Shown here in pieces: positions 52,353 through 59,846 of a DNA stretch of 64,000 nt (position 1 is the first letter of the stretch; each line of letters begins with the position of its first letter). The position numbers and the translations under genes are program-made. The stretch covers positions 248,001 to 312,000 of the forward strand of contig NZ_FUWZ01000002.1 of assembly GCF_900167135.1 (NCBI RefSeq), in the 5' to 3' direction. The notes below the pieces were generated by a model. It saw nothing but the letters and a program-made list of their open reading frames with translations. It was not told where the DNA came from and searched no databases. This DNA comes from Chitinophaga eiseniae (GTDB lineage Bacteria > Bacteroidota > Bacteroidia > Chitinophagales > Chitinophagaceae).

Positions 52353-54281
52353 ATGAAGAGCACCTTGTTATTGGTTCTCGGCTGTTGTTTAATGTATCTC
52401 CATACAGCTGCTTACCACATCATCGGTGGCGAAATTTATTACAAGACAGTAGGCATGAGTGGAGATAATTCCCGCTACCGTTATCTCATCACCCTTAAAC
52501 TATACCGCGACGCAGACTTTACCTGCGGCGACCGGCAGGGTTGTATTGACCGGTTTGAAAATCCGGTGGTGGCCAATGTGTACACCGCCGGCGGGGAACG
52601 GGTGATGTCTTCCGTATATCTTTATATCAGCAAGGTGGCGCCGCTGACAGATACGCTGAAAAACCCCTGTCTCTCCCCGCAGGTGCAGCACCTGGAAGTA
52701 GCGTTCTATACGGCCACTATAGAACTGGCGCCCATACCAGGTGGTTATTATGTGGCATCGCAGCGCTGCTGCCGCGGTGAAAAACTGACCAACATCTATG
52801 ACTCCGAACATGAAGGCTCTACCTACTATACGGTCATCCCGGGCACGGAATCCAGGCCAAACAATAACAGCGCGTACTTCGATAAAGACTCCGCTATCGT
52901 GATCTGCAACAAGCTACCCTTTAAGATCAACTACGCCGCTTATGACGAAGATGGCGACAGTCTCACTTATCAGCTCTGCAGCGCGTTGACAGACGGCACT
53001 GTCAATAATGAAACCAATTCCACCACGCCGCCACCTTACAATTCCACCGTACGGTATATTCCGCCCTATTCCGGCGCCAACCCTATGGGTGGCAGTCCGG
53101 CCATTTCGATAGACAACCGGGGGATGATCACCTGCACGCCCGACAGGGCCGGTAAATTCGTGATCACGGTCTGTGTGAATGAATATGACCGGGTAACAAA
53201 GCGTTTGCTGGGCACCCATAGTAAAGACATCCTGCTAACCGTGTTCGACTGTACTACTAAAATTGTGGCCGGTTTCCCTTCTGTGCTCAGCAACTGTGCA
53301 GAATCGCCTGCGTTGCAGGTAGCCTTTCCCAACTACAGTGAAGCAGGTTACACTTCTACCTATCACTGGACGTTCGGGGATGGCACCGATACCGTGACAG
53401 ACACTAAAACCATTTTCTTTCATCAGTATCCTGATACCGGGGTGTACAAAGTAAAACTGGTCGTTAATCCAACGCTCACCTGCCGGGACAGCACCACCGG
53501 GGAAGTCCGCAACTACCCCGGGTTACGCGCCGGTTTCACGACCGCCGGGTTCTGCAAGGAAAACCCTATCAGTTTCACCGATACCTCTTCTTACCGTTAT
53601 GGCCGCATTACCAGCCGCACCTGGGAGTTCGGGATAGCTGACAGCGTACTGGTTACCGGCGATGAACGAAGCATACAGCACAGGTTCGATAAAGGCAACA
53701 TCTATACAGTTTCCCTGACGCTGCACACGGATAAACAATGCGAGAAAACCGTTACCCAAAACGTACGCATATACGAAGTAATACCCTTCGCCGGTAATGA
53801 TACCATCCTCGCCAAAGGACAAACGCTGGTGATGCAGGGCAGCGGCGGGGATATTTATTCCTGGCAGCCTTCCGATGGTTTGAGCGATCCTACTGAAGCC
53901 CATCCGCTGCTGAACTACAACAAAGACATTGCCTACGTGCTGCGCGTATCCAACCAGCAGGGGTGTACCGGCTACGACACCATCAGCGTAAAATACTACA
54001 CCGGGCCGGAGATGTATATCCCCAACGCGTTTACTCCCAATGGCGATGGTATCAACGACCGTTTCCGGTTCATTCCTGTGGGCATCGTGCATTATAAGTT
54101 CTTCCGGATATTCAACCGGTGGGGACAGGAAGTTTATTCCTCCACTGATTTCAGGAGCGGGTGGGATGGTACGTACAAAGGAATGCCTGCGTCGGTAGAC
54201 ACTTATCTGTGGATACTGCAGGGCACTGATTTCAACGGAAGGGAGATACTCAAAAAAGGAACTGTCACGCTCATCCGCTGA
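52353..54281 (+). CDS. Secreted PKD-domain protein with CHU_C C-terminus, paralogue B
   Basis: 642 residues. Signal peptide MKSTLLLVLGCCLMYLHTAA, mature start YHIIGGEIYYK. The first ~270 residues align by eye with paralogue A (PGGYYVASQRCCRGEKL against DGYTIAFQSCCRDPFM; DEDGDSLTYQLCSAL against DADGDQLEYEFCDAY; GKFVITVCVNEYDR against GKYVVTVCVNEYRN). One clear PKD module (YHWTFGDGTDTVTD) and one more follow, but fewer Ig modules. The end is the type B sorting domain (YIPNAFTPNGDGINDRF, FNRWGQEVYSS). The two genes are in tandem and must come from duplication. No SprF-like gene is beside them. Confidence 0.9.
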   Translation: MKSTLLLVLGCCLMYLHTAAYHIIGGEIYYKTVGMSGDNSRYRYLITLKLYRDADFTCGDRQGCIDRFENPVVANVYTAGGERVMSSVYLYISKVAPLTDTLKNPCLSPQVQHLEVAFYTATIELAPIPGGYYVASQRCCRGEKLTNIYDSEHEGSTYYTVIPGTESRPNNNSAYFDKDSAIVICNKLPFKINYAAYDEDGDSLTYQLCSALTDGTVNNETNSTTPPPYNSTVRYIPPYSGANPMGGSPAISIDNRGMITCTPDRAGKFVITVCVNEYDRVTKRLLGTHSKDILLTVFDCTTKIVAGFPSVLSNCAESPALQVAFPNYSEAGYTSTYHWTFGDGTDTVTDTKTIFFHQYPDTGVYKVKLVVNPTLTCRDSTTGEVRNYPGLRAGFTTAGFCKENPISFTDTSSYRYGRITSRTWEFGIADSVLVTGDERSIQHRFDKGNIYTVSLTLHTDKQCEKTVTQNVRIYEVIPFAGNDTILAKGQTLVMQGSGGDIYSWQPSDGLSDPTEAHPLLNYNKDIAYVLRVSNQQGCTGYDTISVKYYTGPEMYIPNAFTPNGDGINDRFRFIPVGIVHYKFFRIFNRWGQEVYSSTDFRSGWDGTYKGMPASVDTYLWILQGTDFNGREILKKGTVTLIR

Positions 54282-54379
54282 CCCACGGAAAAAGCATCGT
54301 TTTTAGGTAATATCACGCTAATTTTACAGTATTGTTTCAACAGGCTCTTACCATGGGTGACAGCCATCAATCCGATATT

Positions 54380-55135
54380 ATGGGAATCGTTCTTATCACA
54401 GGTGCTACCGCTGGTTTTGGCCAGGCATGCGCAGAAACATTTGCCGCGAAAGGTTATGACGTGATCATCACCGGCCGGCGCAAAGAAAGGCTCGACGCTT
54501 TACATACACAGTTATCACAGGAATACGGCGCCAATGTGCTGGCGTTGAATTTCGATGTACGGGATGAGAAGGCCGTATGGGAAACGCTGAGTAATATCCC
54601 CGACGAATGGAAAGCCGTGGACATCCTGGTCAATAATGCCGGGCTGGCCGCCGGCCTCAGCACCATCGATGAAGGCGACCCCGACGACTGGAACAATATG
54701 ATAGACACCAACGTAAAAGGCCTGCTGTATGTGTCCCGGGTAGTAATTCCGTGGATGCGTTCCCGTACCAGCGGCCATATCATCAATATCGGTTCTACCG
54801 CCGCCAAACACGTTTACGCTAAGGGCAACGTGTATTGCGCTTCCAAAGCCGCTGTAGATGCCATCTCACAGGGCATGAGGATAGACCTGCTGCCCTACCG
54901 GATCAAGGTCACTGCCATTCACCCCGGCGCCGCTGAAACTGAGTTCTCGCTCGTACGTTTTAAAGGCGATGAAGATAAGGCCAAAGACGTGTATAAAGGC
55001 TTTATCCCGCTGAGCGCACAGGATGTGGCTGATGTAGTGTATTACTGCACCTCCCTTCCACCGCATGTTTGTATCAATGACCTGGTGCTGACGCCGCTCC
55101 AGCAGGCGAACGCGTATTATATTGATAAAAATTAA
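54380..55135 (+). CDS. Short-chain dehydrogenase/reductase (YdfG-like SDR)
   Basis: 251 residues. Cofactor motif TGATAGFG at 7-14 with GRRKERLDAL following, which favours NADP. NNAGLA and the active-site Ser in INIGSTAAK are present, with Tyr and Lys in YCASKAAVD (near 152 and 156). The C-terminal part IHPGAAETEFSLVRFKGDEDKA resembles YdfG, an NADP-dependent 3-hydroxy acid dehydrogenase acting on serine, malonic semialdehyde-type substrates and the like. Earlier starts (TTG 54332, ATG 54353) exist, but the ATG at 54380 gives the family N-terminus. Confidence 0.9.
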   Translation: MGIVLITGATAGFGQACAETFAAKGYDVIITGRRKERLDALHTQLSQEYGANVLALNFDVRDEKAVWETLSNIPDEWKAVDILVNNAGLAAGLSTIDEGDPDDWNNMIDTNVKGLLYVSRVVIPWMRSRTSGHIINIGSTAAKHVYAKGNVYCASKAAVDAISQGMRIDLLPYRIKVTAIHPGAAETEFSLVRFKGDEDKAKDVYKGFIPLSAQDVADVVYYCTSLPPHVCINDLVLTPLQQANAYYIDKN

Positions 55136-55171
55136 CACGTTTATGTGAGTACATAGTTGAGTCTGTTTATC

Positions 55172-55179
55172 TATATTTG
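55172..55179 (+). promoter_or_regulatory. Candidate -7 box upstream of the small Trp/Tyr-rich ORF
   Basis: TATATTTG matches TAnnTTTG. It predicts a leader of about 108 nt that contains the inverted repeat at 55195-55219. Confidence 0.35.
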
Positions 55180-55194
55180 AAATCACTTATATAT

Positions 55195-55219
55195 CTTTTA
55201 CATTACCTATATGTAAAGG
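55195..55219 (+). promoter_or_regulatory. Inverted repeat CTTTTACAT/ATGTAAAGG
   Basis: Arms of 9 bases (8 paired) around a 7-base loop, between the candidate promoter and the small ORF. It could be an operator or a leader hairpin. Confidence 0.3.
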
Positions 55220-55290
55220 ATTTATACCAATGCCATCAGACTAATCCAAGACGAGATAAGACTATCCTTTAATGTGAAAACCATATCCCT

Positions 55291-55446
55291 ATGCTTACGT
55301 TCTTAACTATGTACGTATTGCGCCTGTATTATCCGAGATGGAAAGAACAGTGGCGCCTTTATTTCGGCAAGACCCGCCGGGGCACTTATGGCCGGTGGGC
55401 ATCCCGCAAAGACTGGAGTGAGGGTTATAGCTGGAGCTATAGCTGA
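55291..55446 (+). CDS. Small Trp/Tyr/Arg-rich protein, 51 residues, unknown
   Basis: Complete ATG-to-TGA frame read directly from the bases. It starts MLTFLTMYVLRLYYPRWKEQ and ends WASRKDWSEGYSWSYS. Composition is striking: five Trp, six Tyr and about eight Arg, with no Cys. The first 13 residues are hydrophobic, the middle is basic and the tail aromatic/Ser. It lies between the SDR gene and a very strong terminator 20 bp after the stop, so it occupies the position of a real transcription unit. I do not recognise the family. It could be a small membrane-associated protein or a peptide precursor; no processing enzyme is nearby. Confidence 0.55.
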   Translation: MLTFLTMYVLRLYYPRWKEQWRLYFGKTRRGTYGRWASRKDWSEGYSWSYS

Positions 55447-55466
55447 GTAAGAAATTATCGAATGAA

Positions 55467-55502
55467 CAGGGCCGGACAAATGTCCGGCCCTGTTTGTTTT
55501 TA
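55467..55502. terminator. Strong terminator between the small ORF and the Asp-box lipoprotein gene
   Basis: CAGGGCCGGACA/TGTCCGGCCCTG, 12 bp with a 2-base loop, then GTTTGTTTTT. It serves the small plus-strand ORF and possibly the convergent minus-strand gene. Confidence 0.88.
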
Positions 55503-55522
55503 AGCATTGGGGTTTTCAAAAA

Positions 55523-56731
55523 TCAGATGGAAACCCGTTCATAAACAATTTCGCCCTTGCGGGTATAAGCCACCAGCACGGTGTTACCATCCAGCGCACC
55601 GGCTACCGGATAGGCAGCGTACACACTGTCGGCCGTTAATGCCCTGCTGGTAATGGTTTGCCCTTCGGGCGATTTTATCGCTATCCCTACCCTGCTCCGG
55701 AAATTTCCCTGCCATTTCACCGGCTCGTCCCACACAATCACCACCCGGTCGTCCGGGATGGTTACTATCTGCGGGTGCTTGGCCATCGGCGCTTTGCTCA
55801 GTGACTCCTTCTGCGTATAGGTTTTACCGTTATCTGTCGACCCGGCATAAAAAACACCCTGGCCGCCGCCCATGGTAAACCACGCGAAATGCAGCCCGTG
55901 TTTATTGGCTGTCAGCGCCGGCCCTGTGTGCGGACAGCCATTCACTACCCAGTTGTCTGCACTGATACGTACCGGTTCACTAAAAGACCGGCCACCATCT
56001 ACCGACACCTGGTGTACCATGTCCCGGATGGAGTCGTTGATAATATCACGGTAGGCCACATGTACATCCCCGTTACCCGCCACATATAAACGGGTACGGC
56101 AACACTGGCAAACCGTTTGCGCAATCGGCTTCGCCGCCTGAAAGCCTTTACCTCCGGCAGTCACAGCCCAGTACAGGGTAGACCCTTCCGCTTTAGTGTC
56201 CTTACGATTGTCCAGCCAGATAGCGGCCGCTTCGCCATCAGGCAACAAAGCCATATCAAAGTAACGCTGATCATAACCGGCGGCATCTGTCACCAGCGAC
56301 TGTGCTTCTCCCCAGGTACGGCCACTGTCGGCAGATACCGCATACATCACCTTACCGGCATACTTATTACGCGGATCGTGCTGCTCCACCCCAAACAAGG
56401 CGATAACGCCGCCATCCGGCCGGAACAACAGCTTAGGCAGGTTTTCCGCATGTGGGTACACACCAGCCGTCGTTTCAATTTTTACCGGATCGGAAAACGT
56501 ATAACCGTTATCGTTAGATACCGCATAACACATCATGCCGGTATCTGCAGTACTGTCTTTTTCTACCCAGCTGATCACGGTACGTCCCTCACCGTCTTTG
56601 GTAATGTAAGGACACGAAGCATCTTTACCTGCATGGGACAATACCACCGGACCAGCCGGCGGTGTGCCTTTCGGGCTGCAGGCGGTAAAAGCCATCCACC
56701 ACAAAACCAACAACCATATGATTTTTTTCAT
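55523..56731 (-). CDS. Asp-box (sialidase-like propeller) lipoprotein with a Cys-x-Cys-Cys motif
   Basis: 402 residues. Lipoprotein signal ending MAFTACSPKG. At least four Asp boxes mark a six-bladed propeller: SNDNGYTFSD, SADSGRTWGE, SVDGGRSFSE, STDNGKTYTQ. The sialidase catalytic FRIP arginine is not evident, so true sialidase activity is doubtful. Unusual are TVCQCCRTRLY near 205-215 and NGCPHTGPAL, Cys/His motifs that suggest a metal or heme site on the propeller. It is the last gene of a unit with a TonB receptor, which favours a role in capturing that receptor's ligand (inference). Confidence 0.82.
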   Translation of the reverse strand: MKKIIWLLVLWWMAFTACSPKGTPPAGPVVLSHAGKDASCPYITKDGEGRTVISWVEKDSTADTGMMCYAVSNDNGYTFSDPVKIETTAGVYPHAENLPKLLFRPDGGVIALFGVEQHDPRNKYAGKVMYAVSADSGRTWGEAQSLVTDAAGYDQRYFDMALLPDGEAAAIWLDNRKDTKAEGSTLYWAVTAGGKGFQAAKPIAQTVCQCCRTRLYVAGNGDVHVAYRDIINDSIRDMVHQVSVDGGRSFSEPVRISADNWVVNGCPHTGPALTANKHGLHFAWFTMGGGQGVFYAGSTDNGKTYTQKESLSKAPMAKHPQIVTIPDDRVVIVWDEPVKWQGNFRSRVGIAIKSPEGQTITSRALTADSVYAAYPVAGALDGNTVLVAYTRKGEIVYERVSI

Positions 56732-56803
56732 AATTATCTCTTTAAAAAACGTCTTTAAACTATCTGCACTTTGTTCCTTTGCTTACTTTGTTTCTTTGCG
56801 AGC

Positions 56804-59089
56804 TCACTTCTTCCCGACAAAGGTATAGGCCACCCCAAAATTGAACGTCTGCCGCGGCCCGATACGATAACTCTTACCATAGGCCGATTTCTCCGCTGTA
56901 GTAGCATACAACTGGTCTCCCACATTCATACAGTTCAGCCAGCATTCAAACCCTTTCCACTGATACCCGGTGCGGACATTGAACAAGTCATACCCATTGT
57001 ACCACGCAGTATTGGCGGCATCCATGTAATAACCACTGATGTGCTGCCATTCACCGCCAATGCGGAACCCTTTCAGGAACGCCGGTTTCCAGGTGACCTC
57101 TGTATTGGTGATCCATTTCGGCGCACCGTTCATTTCATTGTTGTTATAGGTTTTTCCATTCTCCGTATAGGCGTCGAAGATATGACGCGCATAAGAGCCG
57201 CTGGTGCGTAAAAACAAAGACTTCATCGGCGTGTAGCGCACATTCCATTCTACGCCGCGATGTGTGGTGGCACCGGCATTCTGATTAACATAAGCGCCGT
57301 CGGCATCCCGTACGCTGATAATTTCGTTGGTACCTTTCATCTGGTAAACGCTCACATCCACATAACCTTTCTGCCGCGCAAAAGCGAACCAGCCGCCGGC
57401 TTCATAGTTGTCATAAGTGGCAGATTTTAATACCGGCACTTTCACGCCCCGGTACAGTTCTGAAATATTAGGCGGAGCAAAACCCCTGCTGTAATTGGCA
57501 TACAAGCCGCGGTTGTGTTGGAGGTTGTACGTCAGTCCCAGCTTGGGCGTCAGCGCATTAAAGTTGTTCTTTTCGCTGGGAGCGCCCGTAAACGCTGATG
57601 GCGGCAGATGATTATTAAAATCATAATCCATCCGGTCGTACCGCAATGCGGCGACCACCCGCATATTTTCTACCGGCGCAAAAGCAAACTGGGTATATAC
57701 GGCAGTATTCAGCAAACCAACACGATAGCTGGTCAACAAGGAATCGGTGGCTTTATATCCCGTGTAATAACCAGCGGCGTCTTTAGTGATATCGATATAG
57801 TTAGCGTGATAGGTAGCGGGGCTGTAATCTGTGCTGATACCAGCTATCAGCGATGCCTGTTTCCAATTGAAATCTTTTTTATGCTGAGCGATCACCCCGT
57901 AGCTGTAGAAAGCGTCGCTGTTGATTTCTCCTCTTGCCTTGAGTGTGTTGCGGATGTCCCTGATGGCATAAAAAGGGTTCTGCCCGATGGTGCTGTGCCG
58001 GAAGAAAGCGGTAACGCTGGTATGACTGCTGGTATTCCAGACATGGTCCAGGGTGCTGCGAATACGCAATGCTTTTACGTCCCTGTAACTGAATGTCTGG
58101 AAGTTACGATAATCTTTGGCAAAGAAATGAGCGCTGTCGAGGCCGCCGGTCTGGTCAGTCTTGTAATTGATCAGCGTGGCGGTAGTGGTCCATTTATTAT
58201 GTTCGTTCAGCTGTACATCAGTACGGGCAGTCACTGCCAGCTTATGGAAATCGCTGTGGTCCATATAGCCGTTCTGTTGGTTGGCATAATAACCACCGAC
58301 AAAAAAACCTGCCTTCCCTCTGGTGTCGGAAACACTGAAATCTGTTCGTTTATATCCCCAGTTGCTGGCTTCGAGCTGCACTTTGGCCGTGGGCACCAGT
58401 GTAGGCGCTGCCGTAATAAAATTCACGGCGCCGCCTACGGCCTCGCTGCCATACAGGGAGGAGGCAGGGCCACGGATGACTTCAATATTACGAAGGGCCG
58501 CCATGTTGACTTCTATCAACGCATTGTGATTAAAATCGCCGACGGTGCGGATGGGAATACCGTCTTCGAGATACAGGAAAAGGCTTTTATAACCGATAGG
58601 CTGCCGGATAGCCATGGTATGCTGTTCATTGCCCAGGTCCACCATGTATACGCCGCTCACTTTGTTGAGCACTTTATCCAGCGTGGTGGCTTTGGTTTCC
58701 TGCAGCGTCTGCGGAGAAATGGTGCTGATAGCTACAGGCGCTTCCGTACGCCGTTGCTTTTCCCGGGAAGAGGACACAATTACCTCGTTCAGGTTGGTGG
58801 AACTGGCTTCCAGGTAGATCACCGGCATTTCCGCCGCCGCTGACGCGGCTATCTTCCGGGTGATATAACCTACATAGGATATCTTCAGGGTGTCGGGGCT
58901 TGCTGCCACCGGCAGCTGATATCGTCCCTGTGCGTTACTCATACAGCCTTTCCCGGCTGCTATCAGGTTCACACTTACGCCTGGCAGAGCTTCCCTCGTC
59001 CTTGCATCTGCCACGCGCCCGGCCAATTCCTGGGCATGGCCCGCCCGCATCGCCAAACAGGCAATGAGCAGTAAATAAATTTGTTTCAT
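56804..59089 (-). CDS. TonB-dependent receptor with carboxypeptidase-regulatory-like front domain
   Basis: 761 residues from the ATG at 59089, where the signal peptide MKQIYLLLIACLAMRAGHAQ begins; the frame is open to 59128. Front domain about 22-105 (LAGRVADARTREALPGVSV), TonB box/plug about 108-235 (NLNEVIVSSSREKQRRTEAPVAI split over the box, IEVIRGPASSLYGSEAVGGAVN), then a 22-strand barrel ending FNFGVAYTFVGKK. It resembles siderophore, cobalamin or copper receptors (CirA/BtuB type), not SusC. The neighbours suggest a metal or metal-complex ligand. Cys residues in FECWLNCMNVGDQ near the C-terminus are noteworthy. Confidence 0.9.
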   Translation of the reverse strand: MKQIYLLLIACLAMRAGHAQELAGRVADARTREALPGVSVNLIAAGKGCMSNAQGRYQLPVAASPDTLKISYVGYITRKIAASAAAEMPVIYLEASSTNLNEVIVSSSREKQRRTEAPVAISTISPQTLQETKATTLDKVLNKVSGVYMVDLGNEQHTMAIRQPIGYKSLFLYLEDGIPIRTVGDFNHNALIEVNMAALRNIEVIRGPASSLYGSEAVGGAVNFITAAPTLVPTAKVQLEASNWGYKRTDFSVSDTRGKAGFFVGGYYANQQNGYMDHSDFHKLAVTARTDVQLNEHNKWTTTATLINYKTDQTGGLDSAHFFAKDYRNFQTFSYRDVKALRIRSTLDHVWNTSSHTSVTAFFRHSTIGQNPFYAIRDIRNTLKARGEINSDAFYSYGVIAQHKKDFNWKQASLIAGISTDYSPATYHANYIDITKDAAGYYTGYKATDSLLTSYRVGLLNTAVYTQFAFAPVENMRVVAALRYDRMDYDFNNHLPPSAFTGAPSEKNNFNALTPKLGLTYNLQHNRGLYANYSRGFAPPNISELYRGVKVPVLKSATYDNYEAGGWFAFARQKGYVDVSVYQMKGTNEIISVRDADGAYVNQNAGATTHRGVEWNVRYTPMKSLFLRTSGSYARHIFDAYTENGKTYNNNEMNGAPKWITNTEVTWKPAFLKGFRIGGEWQHISGYYMDAANTAWYNGYDLFNVRTGYQWKGFECWLNCMNVGDQLYATTAEKSAYGKSYRIGPRQTFNFGVAYTFVGKK

Positions 59090-59223
59090 TAGGTCGTCAG
59101 TTGGATGCACGTCTTTACAGACATACATCTTGGTTTGTCAGGAAAACATTTACGCATAAAGGCAGAAAGCCGGCTAAAAGCTTTACCGATATCGTAACCC
59201 GGGGCTTTACCCACGGGAAGGAT

Positions 59224-59296
59224 GGAAAATGCCTTCAGACAGCCCGATACGGGCATCGTCAGGTTGACTAACTACATCTAACTAAAAAGGCATTCC
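59224..59296 (-). other. Structured intergenic segment upstream of the TonB receptor gene
   Basis: A closing stem AAGGCATT-CC with GGAAAATGCCTT (10 pairs, two bulged bases) encloses a GCCCG-ATA-CGGGC hairpin. It begins 9 bases after the small gene's stop and has no T tract, so it is more than a terminator. It could be a leader RNA. It matches no riboswitch I know. Confidence 0.35.
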
Positions 59297-59304
59297 GGAG
59301 ATGG

Positions 59305-59673
59305 TCAAACCAGGGATTGCGGCGGGTGGAAAATAGTGTGGACAGGGGTTTCAAAGAAGGGTTCCGCATAAAATACAATGTGCACCACAGGCGCTGCAGA
59401 CGGCGCCGTGAGCCGTTCCGGCAGGGCATTCACAAACATTACTTCGTAACGCTCCTTGTTACTGCTGTTGTTCTTGTCCTGGCTGGCATCGCGGTCCAGT
59501 TTCTTTTTCAGATAACATTTACCGTTACAATGCATTTCGGGCTTATTGCGGTTTTCGCAAAGCACCTGCGCAATAAAAGACTGTTGCGTCCTGAACTGCA
59601 GCACAATAAGGCTTTTGCTGAAAGTCTGCAGCAAGAGGCCCAACGAAATGCATATGATGAGGAAATATTTCAC
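59305..59673 (-). CDS. Small exported Cys-containing protein (CNGKCYL motif), first gene of the TonB receptor unit
   Basis: 122 residues. The start is GTG at 59673, giving the signal-type N-terminus KYFLIICISLGLLLQTFSK. The recognisable core is FIAQVLCENRNKPEMHCNGKCYLKKKL with three Cys (split: AQVLCENRNKPEMHC, CNGKCYLKKKL), followed by a charged stretch and a C-terminal HTIFHPPQS. Similar small proteins occur beside TonB receptors in Bacteroidota, and the Cys/His pattern suggests metal binding, perhaps copper. That metal is inference. A TAnnTTTG box ends 4 bases before the GTG, so translation may be leaderless. Confidence 0.75.
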   Translation of the reverse strand: MKYFLIICISLGLLLQTFSKSLIVLQFRTQQSFIAQVLCENRNKPEMHCNGKCYLKKKLDRDASQDKNNSSNKERYEVMFVNALPERLTAPSAAPVVHIVFYAEPFFETPVHTIFHPPQSLV

Positions 59674-59677
59674 GACA

Positions 59678-59685
59678 CAAACTTA
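59678..59685 (-). promoter_or_regulatory. Candidate -7 box of the small Cys protein / TonB receptor unit
   Basis: Minus-strand TAAGTTTG matches TAnnTTTG. The predicted transcript start is one or two bases before the GTG start codon. Confidence 0.4.
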
Positions 59686-59772
59686 TAAAAGAAATGTTAA
59701 AGAGATCATGATTTTTATCAGCGTGTTTGTTAAGCGCGATCATCTTTTTGTTAAGCATCGCCCGAAGGGCAA

Positions 59773-59805
59773 AAAAAATCCCCGGGATAAAAACCCCGGG
59801 GATAA
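59773..59805 (-). terminator. Terminator of sprA
   Basis: Minus strand ATCCCCGGG pairs with CCCGGGGAT around a T-rich loop, followed by eight T. It lies about 40 bp past the sprA stop. Confidence 0.9.
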
Positions 59806-59846
59806 AAGGTTAGGCCGGCTTACGGTTAGCCTTATCTGTAAGTTAA

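Noticed and set aside
55523..56731. Calling this gene a true exo-alpha-sialidase.
   Set aside because: Asp boxes only show the propeller fold. I could not find the arginine triad or FRIP motif, and the Cys/His motifs and the TonB neighbour suggest another role.
59224..59296. Cobalamin or TPP riboswitch in front of the TonB receptor.
   Set aside because: Neither the B12-box nor the TPP core sequence words are present on the minus strand.
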